Assembly (NCBI GenBank): GCA_008931825.1
Contig: QXVZ01025593.1
Span: forward strand, 1-47,006
DNA: 47,006 bases
Reading direction: 5' to 3'
From: Phallusia fumigata
Lineage: Eukaryota > Chordata > Ascidiacea > Phlebobranchia > Ascidiidae
Position numbers and translations under genes: made by a program. The notes below the pieces were generated by a model. It had not been told where the DNA came from. It was given only the letters and a program-made list of their open reading frames with translations, and made no database searches. Every line of letters starts with the position of its first letter. Within the stretch, counting starts at the first letter, position 1. Positions 10,432-22,334 of this stretch are shown here, piece by piece.

Positions 10432-13365
10432 TCAACCCAACAAGGGTAGATCGTATACACCTGACGCATCCTGGTCGCTCTCCTCAGCCTCAGGGCGCCC
10501 TCCAGCAGTTTCAGTCGGTGTCTTAAAGCGGGGTTTCATGATAAGGGCCACGCGTACCGACTGACAGGGCCTCGGGGGACTGGCGAAGTGCGGGCCGAAG
10601 GAGACGCACGGAACCTCAGCCGGGTGCTCAAAATCAGCCCGAGAAAAACGGTGTCTGTGGTATGAAGTGGTTAGCAATTGGCTATTTCCTACAGGAAGAC
10701 ACGATGAGTCTGCCTTTAACATTACCGAACGGGCGCAGCTGGATCGTAAGAAACGTAGTCCAGGATATGTTGTGGTCAAGGGTTCATATCCCACCACAGG
10801 CTAGATTTTCCACCATACTTATGGACTTATGGATAACTGGTGCACATATACTAATTACACTAAAATGTGCATTACGATTTCTTTCAATGAGAAAGTAAAA
10901 TGAATGATATCTATCAACTAGCTTTANAGAATTTACAGGTGTGTTGACACAATATTTTCCTATCCGATGTATGTGAGAAAATTGTTCAAATCTGAAACCA
11001 AACCCTTTTCAACCCACTTCCAGAATAATACATTTTGTAATGCTAAGTATCGGAGCATGGTTACCAGAAAAAAGACTACAAGCACAATAAAAAGTTTGAA
11101 AAATTACCCACCACAGCTTGAAGCCATTTTCACTCCACCAGAACTATCTTGCTTCTCATTGATAACCTGAACCTGTAAAAATTATTGCAATAGTTCTGAA
11201 TCCTTGATACTTTTAGTTTTAGCACTGATGCTAGCTTTTGTAGGTACTCAGCACTTGGGACCAGATCACACTTAAAAAACGACTCTTTCTGTAATTTTTG
11301 TTTACCTGCCAGTTGGGCTCTTGGGAGCGTAGTGAGCTATTCAGAAGGTCATTGGTTGTGGACAGTTTTATGGTTTTGCTGAAGAATGATGCATGGTCAG
11401 CACCAAGATTTACAAACTGACACCACAGACTATGTGTGTAGTTCCGAGGCCGATACAGTGCTTCTAGAAAGGTGTTGTCAACAACCTGATGATAAAAATA
11501 TTTTTTACAGAAAGTGAAAAAAATAATTTTTCAACAGATCTTTGTTCGAAAAAAAATGGGATATCCAAGATCTGCCGTTAATTGTGTTTTTCTGTCATAA
11601 GTGATGAAATGAAGCAACCAATTTTGTTTGTAATTTAAAAAAATGTTTTTGTTAATATTCAGGTCTGTTTTTATTAAATCCAAAATTAAACAGTCATCAA
11701 AACACCAAAGAATATCTTCTGGTGAGAAAAATCACCATTTTCTCCCATCTCACCTCTGATACAAGTGAACGGAATCTGTGAGCCAGGGCCAAATAGGGAG
11801 ATATAATGTCACTGTGACTTTGGTAGAACTCTGAGCTTTCAATCATCAAAAGTTGCTCAGGAAACATCATAGGAAAACGGAGTAGGGGAAGCAATATTTT
11901 TAGATAGTGCTTGCTCATGTCCTTGCTGTCATGGGATTCAACCCACTTGACAACTCCCTGCAAAAAATACAACATTACAGTGAATTTTTGTCAGTAGAGC
12001 AAATTTGTTTTAGAGTATTAAAATTTTGGCTTTATATGTGCCCTCTTTTCAAATGAAACCAACACCTCATTTGAAAGTTCAAATGACAAACTCATTCTCC
12101 AAATCCCAAACTAAAATTGCTTACATTGGGCGGCATAATGAAAAACACCATGACTACAGATTAAGCAATACAGAAATTGCTCACCTAAATAACAATGATT
12201 GTTCCTGTTCGGATGGAAAATGAATGCAAGAAAACATCTAACCTGGTACAAGCTGTATTCACACAAAACTACAAGATCATCCCTTGCCAACAAAATGCAC
12301 AACAGCTCAATGTTTAGCAGCAGAAATTCGTTTTGTGCCAAAACAAGTTCCATTTGCGTAATGATAACATCTACACAATCCTTTTCTAATTCCTTGTGTC
12401 CACAAAGCTGTAGGTATGGAAGCCACCGGATGGCCCCTGCCACATTGCCTACTTCTACCTGTTAAAATTGTGATGGTAAAATGTGTTACAAGAATTTTAT
12501 ACCCAGTGGTGATTAGTTTACACCTATATGCTTCACTTGTACAACAGCCTACATTTTTTCAAATGTTGTATGTTCTAAAAAAGCAAGTTTTGGGCTCAAA
12601 AATCACTGTTTTAACAAAACAAGAAACTAATAACAATGTACATTTTACCTGAGTTTGAATATACTTTTCACAGCTCAATTTTAGCGGCTTTACATTGTAC
12701 TTGTCAGCCAACATAAGCAAGGGCAAAGCAGTTGCTGTTTGCACAGAAACTGTTCCATGATATAAGAAGTGAAGGAACATAGGAAACACTGGTATGCATT
12801 CGTTGCATTCACTCAGTTCCAGCTCATTTACATTGTTGTGGTCCCACCTACAAAATAAGCAAATTGAAAATGAATCATGTCACAAGCAATTAACACAATG
12901 TAACTCAGCAGTTTCGCAGATCAAAAAAATGTGACCCTTTCAATTGAGCAATTAAATGTTTTCAAACATTTCCCAAATTACATTGTGGTTTATGCAAGGA
13001 GACCACTTTATTGGTAAGAAAAAGGTTGGACGTAAATGGTGAAATAACTGTTCTAATGTGGTTAATATATTTCTCACATAATTCCATAGAGAACCAGAAA
13101 CGTACCTTTTTGAACACATTGTTCGGAATACATCACTCATTAACACAAGTACAAACTTGTGTGCATGAAATCGTTCCGACCCAAGCTTTAGAACTATATC
13201 ACTCATTTCCTCATTGTTGCAGAACCTAGTGATAAGAGGTTACAACACTGTGCAAATCAAAAAATTCATTTAGGATACTTACCAAGATATTGAGGAGACG
13301 ATTGCATTCTTGTCTCCAATTAATTCTTTGTCAGGGCTACTTGCATCAAGAGAAGAATCACTCAT
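10432..13365 (-). CDS. BTB/BACK domain protein resembling BTBD17
   Basis: Eight exons (13283-13365, 13106-13225, 12649-12847, 12243-12458, 11754-11957, 11306-11485, 11108-11172, 10432-10654) join in frame into 429 residues. A BTB/POZ fold follows a short acidic N-terminus: MSDIVLKLGSERFHAHKFVL, then FLHFLYHGTVSV and ALPLLMLADKYNV. A BACK-like helical region follows (GVVKWVESHDSK, LRFPMMFPEQLL). The next part matches the C-terminal half of vertebrate BTBD17 (YRPRNYTHSLWCQF, then DHASFFSKTIKL), and the last exon ends VRVALIMKPRFKTP like the BTBD17 C-terminus. Unlike vertebrate BTBD17, no signal peptide is seen after the only ATG that fits, at 13365. BTB proteins usually dimerise and recruit cullin-3 or other partners; the function of this one is unknown. 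The two most 3' exons rest on phase compatibility and weaker similarity. A single N at 10927 lies in the last intron. Confidence 0.82.
10653..10799 (+). repeat. tRNA-like (SINE-type) element at the edge of the last BTB exon
   Basis: On the + strand, GTCTGTG at 10653-10659 can pair with CACAGGC near 10795-10801 like an acceptor stem. It is followed by an A-box-like stretch, AAGTGGTTAGCAATTGGC. A B-box-like GGTTCATATCC (consensus GGTTCRANYCC) lies at 10781-10791, next to CACCACAGG. The 100-nt spacing between the boxes and the lack of a good D arm argue against a working tRNA gene. A tRNA-derived SINE or pseudogene is the better guess. The splice acceptor of the final BTB exon sits in the 5' arm. 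Confidence 0.35.
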
Positions 13366-13461
13366 GGCTTTTAACCAGATTTTTTATTGCATTAGAGTGT
13401 AATTTTATTCCTTTTTGCCTACAAACGCAACAGTGACTTCAAATAGGGTTCTCTGGAAAAG

Positions 13462-13500
13462 TACTTGATCGCTGTGATAAGCTTACACAACGATCAAGTA
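13462..13500. promoter_or_regulatory. 39-bp imperfect palindrome upstream of the BTB gene
   Basis: TACTTGATCG at 13462-13471 is the exact reverse complement of CGATCAAGTA at 13491-13500. The 19 bases between are themselves nearly palindromic around AAGCTT. It lies about 100 bp upstream of the BTB gene start codon, so it may be a promoter or 5' UTR element. No factor can be named. Confidence 0.4.
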
Positions 13501-13806
13501 GTATTTAGAGCAAGGGTCCGTTTTTTTCAAAGCTTGCAGCAAACCAAGAAATATTTCACGTCACACAATTTGAGAACCATTGGTTAGAGGCTTATCATAA
13601 GTCACGCAGCATTTATAGGCTGACCACAGCGGAGGTGGCAAGCAGCCAAGCACCAAAGGAATCAATGGTAAAGGGCAAACCCATGTCCCGAAGGTGCCCC
13701 AAAAGTCTAAACGCATTAAAGATTTGTTTACTTTTTTGTCCACTGTGTTTACTTTTAAAAACGGATGAGAGGAAATTTTGGATGTAATATAGCATAGGTT
13801 CTAACC

Positions 13807-14269
13807 CAGTGGTCGGCAAACTTTTTTTACGAAGGCCCAAATTCTCCATTTAATCTTAACTGGAGGCCCGCACAGCATAAAACGTTCATACAAACTAATA
13901 CGAAATAACTGAAACAAGTTTGTTTCATAAAATTGCATTGAAAATGCCTCTTAACATTAATCAATCGTATAAAACCACATTTTTATTGATTAAATTCACC
14001 AATTAAATTCATGTCGAGTACACTTTACTTTGCTATTCATTTGTTTCATAACAATTATTTTTGTTTTGTCACATACCCGTTGTTTGTTTTATCACAATGC
14101 GTCCCTATATAATAATCATTTGTCATGTCAAAAAAATCACCGTTTACATGTGGTGCAATGGAGTACGACTCCGCGTTTTGGCCCCGCCATCGCATCAGGA
14201 TCCAGCTTCCTATACACCACGCGGCCCACGTAAGTAAGGTTGCCGCGGCCCACAGTTTGCCGACCACTG
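13807..14269. mobile_element. hAT-like MITE, family B (463 bp)
   Basis: The termini CAGTGGTCGGCAAACT at 13807 and AGTTTGCCGACCACTG ending at 14269 are perfect 16-bp inverted repeats of the hAT type. The flanks TTCTAACC (13799-13806) and TTCTAAAG (14270-14277) agree at 6 of 8 positions, consistent with a decayed 8-bp target duplication. Subterminal GGCCCGC and GCGGCCCAC blocks also mirror each other. No transposase reading frame is present. Confidence 0.85.
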
Positions 14270-16043
14270 TTCTAAAGGGTCGCCTTTTTCCGATATTTGT
14301 AATCTGGTTGCGTGCTGTAAGATAGGTCACGGCGCCGTAGTTTTGTGCAGTTCCGGGGTGTTCTTCTTCGAACCGAAAAAACAAAAAAGCGGGGATAAAA
14401 AGGCGGCAAATATTTGTTGTCGTCAACATTGGGTTTTTAAACCGAATACCCTGAAGTACCGCCATCAAGAAAATATGCGACGGTTTATCCTGCGACCTGG
14501 GGACCCTGAGTCCAAAGACGATACTTTCACAACTTCTCTAAACCTGTGTGGAATATGCAAACCTTCATTTCAACCCAGATGACTTTTTTGAAGGTAAAAA
14601 TGTTTGTTAGATAACTTGCAGAACTGTCCAGACCTACTCCAGTTAAATTTGGTTGAGTTTGTGTTTTTTGTTTTGATCTGTTCATAAATTTTTACTGGTT
14701 TATGCAGACAAACAAGAAAAACGAACATATGGTGCATTTCCGAAGCACAAATACTATAAAAATCTGTTTCCATACAGCATGCAACAGCCAGAAAACCTTT
14801 AGGTAAACATATTGTACCAATAAAAAAGTAGTATACCCATATTTTTTCCGAGCTGATACAGTCAGGGGGAAAGTTAATGAATAGGGGAGTGCATTAATGG
14901 TCATTTTACATTGAAGATTTAGTTAGTATTATGTAACTTTTATCATGCCTTTAAAGCTGACTGGCACAGATACAGATATGCTGGCTTCCAGCATCAGGAA
15001 AAAAAATAAAGACAAATATGAAAGGTAATTTGCTGTAGTTTATTTTTATTTTCTGTTCAGAATTCAAACCATGTAAAAAAGTTTCTTCATGGAAATGACA
15101 GAACTGGCTAGTGATGTTCATGGCATCATGGGATAGGGAGAGAGTGAATTTTGCAAAATGTTTGATGCTGAGCAATTAAAGCTAAAGTCCAGACAAAAAT
15201 CTTGTTATGATCAGTTAAGGCAAAGTTGTTTTACCATCAAAAAGAACAATTAGTGAGCATAGGTAGACCTGAAGGTTGGACAAGGACAACAATGGATTTT
15301 ATACAAAATTACTCTGCAAGTTGCTCTGCCCAAGAAAAGTTTATTTTTTAACTCTAGTTGGAATTAAGTGTAAACATAATTTTATTGCAACAGTCAGACA
15401 GTACACCCCCTTTAGGCCCAATGAATCTGTTTTTGTTGTAGTTTGGCAGAAACTTTAGGTTTCACCAACTTTGGCAACAGACCCAACTTCAAAACAGTGA
15501 AAAGGCGATACATACACTTGCAGTTTATAGACATTTTTTTGCGCAATCTCAGGTCTTATGTATTCAATGGCTTACATCTTAAGTTGATGGTTCCTTGCTG
15601 GGCTCAATTGTTTGGGAATCAAATTGTTTATTGGAATGTAATGGTAAAAATGTATGAGAAAATGAAGTGTATCAATCTTTGACTTAAGGTGGTAGCTGAT
15701 AGTTTGTCTTCAACTCCCTTAATGTTTGCAAATATGTGTCAAGGAAAACTTTCCTGGAACAAAGTTGTACCTAATTCCACATCCACCTCACTAACTAAAG
15801 ACAACAAGAAACCGCCTGTTATTAATATACTATAATCTTGACAAGATCGTTGTTTCAGATGAATTCTACTTGACAAAACTTCAAAACTTACACATAAACT
15901 TGTACACCAAACTGGGAAAAGCAAAGTTTATAGGTACGTTAGTTAGCTTACTTTTGTTTCTCTTAATATTTACCAAAGGTCATATTTTAAGAAATATTAA
16001 TGATAAGTTGGTTTGAAACTTCGTTTGTGTCTCATTTGTACAA

Positions 16044-16107
16044 ATGGTGAGAAGAATTGTTTGTCTTATCAAAGTGTTGCTTGTTCTTGGTTGGCATTTT
16101 GTTGCAA
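16044..16107 (+). CDS. Possible alternative first exon with a signal peptide
   Basis: ATG at 16044 opens a 21-residue frame, MVRRIVCLIKVLLVLGWHFV plus A, with the charged start and hydrophobic core of a signal peptide. It ends in a strong donor (GCAA|GTAAGTG) in phase 1. The acceptor of the GPCR exon at 18313 also needs phase 1, so this could be an upstream alternative first exon of the adhesion GPCR gene. It might instead be chance or part of an unrecognised gene. The 16108-18070 interval shows no other clear exon. Confidence 0.35.
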
Positions 16108-18070
16108 GTAAGTGAATTTTAGTTTTTACAAGATGTTTTGAAGGCATGTTTTAGCTATCAACGAGTGATTGACAGACGATATAATATCCTTAACATTGAA
16201 GAGACAGAACAACATCATCGTAACATAGCATGATAGCGGTTACATCAACGAACGCACAAGATTTACTAAAATAGTACATTTATAAGATATACGATTGTTT
16301 GTCGCACCACGCGCCACATGTCTTGTGCCTAAAATCTGACCTTGCAAATGCAATGGGAAAGGACGTCATTAACCTGGCTGCGAAATGGGAAACACGGGAC
16401 CTGCAATGCACTTCACCATTTCACGAGCAAAAACGTGTGGTTTGGGCGACATCATCTCCCGATTGATTAAAAGTAGAAAAGGTGTTGAAGTCGAACGTTA
16501 AAGACGCATACAAATGACCCCCTGGGCTGCTTGGTGAACTATCACGTCGCAAAGATCGTCAAAGCCCTGTGGTGTGTGTATGTGAAATGTTTGAACTCTA
16601 CCAGTCCTAGGTGTTTCCCACAGATGCTTTCAAAACCAACGGCAAAGTATATTAACAACGGAAAAAATCCTGCTTGCAAGAATTTTACTGTGTACGTGGC
16701 GGCATGTTTATATTCTACCACGAGCATTATGTCGGCTGAACAACAAACAAGTTTTACATGAGATGTATGCCCACCGTTATACTTGCGAGGCAGATGACCT
16801 TTCAGTTACCAACGGTAAGGCAGCGTTGCTCCACCATTACCACAGCTTCCACCCGATCCACTGCAAAAAGACACGATTACTCTTATTATTGTTTTCCATT
16901 TCTTTACAGGCAGTTTATGCTTAAAGCAAAGTTAAGTACTTTTCTGTTATTGCCCCACCATCTATTGCTCATCTACCGCGATAAATCTTCGTGTATTGTT
17001 CTAATCTTTGCATTGTTTTATAACATTTTGGGTTTGTGTGGCGATAACGGTACCCAATGTTGATTTAAATCATTGGCAAAAGCGTTGATATCCTCAGCAG
17101 ATACTAGATTCAACTGTGTCTGCTTCAACTGAGAGAATCACCCAGACCTTTACTGCGGTCAGCACCCCAAGCTGGAATAAGGTGATAATTTTTCGCACAC
17201 CCCCATTTCAACAAATTTTTTGAGCCAAGTTGAGCGATCGTTAGGTGAAAGGTGCCAGTAAAAGTCAATGCAGTTTTTCGTTCAGTGCAGCAACGAGCTG
17301 AAGAGTGCGCACTGTAACGAATAGCGTACTAAACGTAAAAACATGTAACATTTTGACATAATTTGAAAACTTGCGCACTGTGTTTGAAAGGTGGCCGACA
17401 CGTGTTTTACAAGGTTTTCTCGTACATCAATGCACTTTAAAAAAAAAAATTCGTGGCGCCCCTAATAGTTTTCTACACATACACGGTTGTGCCTGCGAGC
17501 TGAAACAAACTTTCCGCGCCGAATATTTTTCCAAAAACAGAGAATTGCACCAAAGTAGTTAGACGATTTTAACAATATTCCCGCTGATCATGATGTGCAT
17601 TGTTGTACACATCGTTTCAATAGATCATAGGTAATTGGCGTATATTTAAGCCGAAAAATTAAGTATGTGTGTGTTGGCCTTAGCAACATCCTGGTGCAAG
17701 CAAAAAGAGCGTCCATGTGAACGTCCATCTGATTAACATGTTTGCATTCTTGAAGATTTAGGCAAATCAAGCTGGATTTTATCAAACTATAAAAATTACG
17801 TAATTTAATGAAGTCAGTTTTTAGGGGAAAATCTTTGTAAATAACCGCCTTTTAATTAACTTAGTAGTCCTGTGTTTTTGTGGACTGAATTTGGGACTAT
17901 GCAGCGGTTCAAAAGTGTAGTTTTTCCGTATGTTACCACATACATATGAGGTGTGTGCTTGTAGTGTCGAATGCCAACAGCAAAGAACTATGTTGCCTTT
18001 TATAATTTAACAAGGTTTTAATTCATACAGTTAAACAGTTTGCCCATTCTTTTTGACAAACGAAACAGTC

Positions 18071-21000
18071 ATGTTATTGCATGCAAATAAGCTTTTGGTT
18101 GCGGGTTCGGTAGTGGTGATTGTGCTTCTTCAAGCAGGTAAGGGCACCTTAACACCTGAATTAAAGGCCGAAAAATGAAATAAATTTAACTTTGTCGGTT
18201 AATATTTAAGTGGTAGAAAGTTTAATGACACTGCCATTTGGCTTCCAGCTTTAGCTATACCGCTAGCTAGTTGACGAATTTTATAACGACTAACGTATTT
18301 GAAATTAAACAGGGATTTCGTTAGTCTCAGGGAAAGCTCAATGCTCGGAGACATCAGATGGAACCAGATGCATTGGTAGGTTTTAGTCCTCGGTCTGTTT
18401 AACATTTTTATCTTTACCCAGCATTATTGAAATTTTTTTGCCATTAAGTCCATTGTAAAAAAAGTTGTTTGGAAGTTTTTGAAAACGATTGTAGCTACTG
18501 GTCGTGTACTTGAAGGTTGACGTAGCGTGGATGTTACCGCAATGGTGAGGAGTGTTTCTGAGCCGACTGTGACACAATACACAATTCAACAGTGTGTGAA
18601 CGTTTGCAAGCCCATATTTCGTGTGAAAAGGGAACCGAAATTGTCGTTAAACATGGATTTTACGGAAGAAAAGAACTCAGCAATGTGTAAGACTGATTTC
18701 ATTTTTTGCCTTTAAAACACAAAGTTTATTAACCACTTACCAAAACTTCGGCATATCGCTTATCATGCTCTCGTGCCAGATATTGCAGTGAGGAGTGTGA
18801 CTTGTATACGAACTGTACAAGCAAAAGCTCGGAGCAGATACTAAGGGTCTTGTGCAACGGTAAACGATACTGCACTTTAAAGTCAAGAAATTCCGTGTTT
18901 GACGATCCGTGCCGAAGGACCTTTAAGTACATCGACATCACCTACGTCTGCACGATCCCAGATAAAAGTGTAAGTATATTATTTGTCTGTAAACGACGCG
19001 GGGCACAGGGTGGTTTTGCTCCCCTTCGCAATGAACAACCTACAACGCATATGTCAATATCCTGCACTAAGGTTTACTTCAAAACTTTTCAGTGGAATAG
19101 TTGTCTTATTCATGCACCAAATCGTTGTAGAAGGAAGTGTGAACAAAGATTCTGTAAACTAAAGTCACATTGAAAGCTCGACAAAGGCTTGAAATCTCTG
19201 TGCGAGAGTAATGCCAAGTTTCTGGCAAACTTTATCCGGCGTTTGGTGTCCCGGGGTGTGACGTCGGCGACCTACGAAGGACAGTTTCGACTTTTCGTCC
19301 AAACGCTTGTAAACACCCGCGAGCAGATTTACTTCATCGAGTCGCCGTTAGCTTTTAACACGGCTCCACTTGGCTTTGCGTTTTACGTGAGAGGAATCAA
19401 GAAGTTCGCAGTCACAGTGTTTGAGTTTAAGAAAAACATTGATGAAGTATTAAAGCGGTTTAAGGTATTCCATTGGACACAAAAGCAAATATTTTTTTAT
19501 GAAAGCGTGTGAAGACAATGAGGTAACAAAGAGGACAGCATTTTTATGTTGCAAACATTTTTGTACTCATACTTTTGGGTCAAGCTTTTAAAATTTAGCT
19601 CAAAATCAGAAGCTTAATTTGGAACATTACTAATTATTACGCTTGAAATAAAGTTTACAAAACCCAGTAATGAGACTGAGACATCTTTCGTTGATACTTT
19701 CCGTTTAGGCATATAAAATGACAATCGTTCAAAGAATTTTAGACTGAACATAACGATTATATTCACAATTAAACACATTCTTTCAGGATAAACATGACGA
19801 CGTGATTTCAATATTCTACATCGCCACAGGCAATGTTACACACTACGTAATTTCCGGCTACAACCTTGACGTCACTGCAACGGTCAGAAGCGTCAAACGG
19901 TTGCGAGGCAACGCGACAATTTTGTTTTCTCCATTGTCCGAGGAAGATCTTTGCCGCGGCATTGAACATTTGACTGCAGTTTTGGGAAGAATAAAGATCA
20001 AAACGGTTTGGCCAGTCTGCGTCTTTTTCGATTCCGGGTTGGAGCTGTATTCGAAAGTCGGCTGCTCAACAATAACCGACCCCTTGACAGGAAACATTAC
20101 TTGCCAATGTAACCATCTTACTGCGTTTGCAGTCCTTCTGGCGGTCGAGTTCATTGCTATTCCGTGGGGAATCAAGGTTTCTGTTTTCATACTAGAGTAT
20201 TTAAAATTGGATTGGGCAATATCCGTATTGAGTCTGTCGTCAAACTTGACACAAACTTTTAGGGTTGGTAAGAATATCTGATATCTTATAAAGAACTTTG
20301 ACGGTTATTACCTTCCAAAATTTTAATTTGGTCCAGTTTTGATACAGTTACAAATTTACCAAAGGATTTGGGACATTATCGTACAAACAATCCTCATCTC
20401 ATCATTTTCAGGTCACCTCCTACGTTACCGAATCAACGTCTGTTATTTTCCTCGTCCTGACAATATTCGTTCTGCTCTGGTGTAAAGCTCATCTGGTCAA
20501 GGATCGAGTTTGGATCCAGATCAGTCTATCTGCAGCTCTATTGCTCCTCCACGCTTTCAACTTGTCACATGACCTCGCCGTCACGCACGACAACTCATGC
20601 GTGGCGCTGTGTGTATTGAATCATTACGCTCTCCTTGCCACAGGTGTACCGCCTATTCAACTTAACTAAGTGTGGAAACGCGATTGCAAATAAGTTTGTT
20701 TTGGATTGATTGCTTTTGTGCTAACTCGCAACAGCAAAAACGCTTCAGGCGTAATTTTTATTGTTATTTTAATTATTTTACGTAATATATAATTTTATTT
20801 AAGTAACAGCACCAGTGCGACGTCTAGTGTCCAATTTCTCCGTGTTGTTGCATTGAAACAACCGTTTAACCAAAAACAATTAGAAAACAGCAAGGGTATT
20901 CAAAGCTGTTTGTAAAAGTGGCGAAGGAAAGTTCAACATTTTAATGCCCATTGTTTTCACAGGAATGTGGTTTCTTGTGGAGGGAGTCCGCCTTCTTATG

Positions 21001-22040
21001 GCCACGTCTGATCCCATAGGGTTTAAGGCACAAGATACGTCAAAAAGGCTTGCAATATTTTTTCTAACGGGCTGGTTACTTCCTGCGGTCATTGTCGGTG
21101 CATCTGTGGGCACGGGTATTCACTTCGGTGTCCACATGGAACCCAACGTCCTGCACAACAGAAGCGAGGAATTCCGGAACGACTTTCCCAAGTACGACAG
21201 ATGTTGGTTGGCTCCGAACACCTGGATGTTTTACTCCGCCGTCTTCGCTCCTCCTGCGCTCATCCTCGTCGTCAACTTGATAATTATTTTGAAGACGATT
21301 TGCATTATGATTCGCTCCAGAAGAATGCGGAACAGAGGAGAGGATTCCGGTGCTGGTGCTGCATTGCGCGCGGCCAAATCCTTTTTCATGCTCTTCCTAA
21401 TGCTAGGAGGAACTTGGAGTTTTGGATTCTTCACAGGTTAGAGTTGGCTTTCTTGGCAAATGTAGGTCGTTGGAACTCGGAACGTTCCCGAGTACGGATC
21501 TCGATTAGGGTTTTGTACATGTTCATTGGCCAAGCGCCTTCCATCTTTAAAGGGTTAGGTAAAGAATGGTCTGTTGCGGCCCCAGTATTTGTTATGGTTT
21601 CTCTTGTGTTTCGAATTGGGGGGTTTGTTCTTACATGTTCGCTACCATTTATAGCGAACGGTGATGCTATGGAAGACAGGGAAAAGGTTTTTTACAACGT
21701 TGGCCTTTTTCAACTTCACAATACCTTTTGTCACAATACGACAATAAATGCATCTCAGGTTCACAAACATTTTAACTTAAAGTACTTTGTCGCAGGAATC
21801 GGGAACGAGATTACGAATAAGGCGATTCTTTACCTGCACAGTCTGATAAACGGATCACAAGGCATTATGTTGTTCGTGCTGTATTGCGTCATGGATGACG
21901 ACATCAGACAGGAAGTAAGTTTGTGCAGAAAGGATCTTCCTCCAGTCGCCCAAGCACAACCTCAAGTCGTTCCAGCAAAGAAGGTCGACGAGGCTAGCGA
22001 TGAAAATGAGTTCTTGGAGTTTGAATCCACTGCATTGTGA
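18071..22040 (+). CDS. Adhesion G-protein-coupled receptor with SUEL-type lectin domain (latrophilin-like)
   Basis: Nine exons (18071-18137, 18313-18379, 18526-18684, 18780-18969, 19177-19464, 19787-20176, 20412-20643, 20963-21436, 21796-22040) give 703 residues with all phases consistent. Residues 1-22 form a signal peptide (LLVAGSVVVIVLLQA). A galactose-binding SUEL-like domain follows; its C-terminal signature is clear (CNGKRYCTLKS, then FDDPCRRTFKYIDITYVC). Next comes a GAIN-like region and a GPS motif, PVCVFFDSG then CQCNHLTAFAVLL, with the HL/T autoproteolysis triad near residues 367-369. Seven TM helices follow: TM1 VIFLVLTIFVLLW, TM3 GMWFLVEGVRLLMA, TM4 GWLLPAVIVGASVG, TM6 GGTWSFGFFTG, TM7 SLINGSQGIMLFVLYCVM. 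The short tail is acidic. Latrophilins join a lectin domain to the same 7TM type, but this protein is shorter, I see no olfactomedin or clear hormone-receptor domain, and the ligand is unknown. The donor of exon 2 and the acceptor of exon 5 are weak matches. Confidence 0.88.
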
Positions 22041-22328
22041 TCAAGAGGCTCCGAGATGACTTTTGTGTTCATGTTTTCTTGTGCGCTTCTTGTGCTCACA
22101 CAAAAACCTATATCGACGTCAGAGACAAGTTTTGAAAATACCTTGGCGTTCGAAAACTGACTAACAATTTCTTCTCTCGTTGGAAACTTAATATGTGCTC
22201 ACGTAATATTGCTTTGCTTAAATCTTTAAGATTCCATTAAACTCCGTTTTTCTTTTGTGTAGTTACAAGCGAGTTTACATTTTAGTTGGCTCTTGTACTC
22301 ATTTGTTCACTTTCATATTTTTCACAAA

Positions 22329-22334
22329 AATAAA
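22329..22334 (+). terminator. Candidate GPCR poly(A) signal
   Basis: AATAAA occurs about 290 bp after the GPCR stop codon, a normal 3' UTR distance. There is no transcript evidence. Confidence 0.5.

Larger units (their letters stand above)
9383..10927. other. Three further single-N joins (9383, 9872, 10927)
   Basis: The N characters at 9383, 9872 and 10927 are not flanked by repeated sequence, in contrast to those at 24261, 33588, 36711 and 43078. They are either real gaps of unknown size or uncalled bases. The last one lies in the final intron of the BTB gene. Confidence 0.6.
13366..16043. other. Intergenic region between divergent BTB and GPCR genes
   Basis: No gene was recognised. The region contains the 13462-13500 palindrome and a 463 bp hAT-like MITE (13807-14269). 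The rest is AT-rich with only short random open frames. It presumably contains the BTB promoter and possibly that of the GPCR gene on the other strand. Confidence 0.5.

Noticed and set aside
10653..10799. A functional tRNA gene
   Set aside because: A-box-like and B-box-like motifs are there, but about 100 nt apart, with no good D arm and only three pairs in the T stem; a tRNA-derived repeat fits better.
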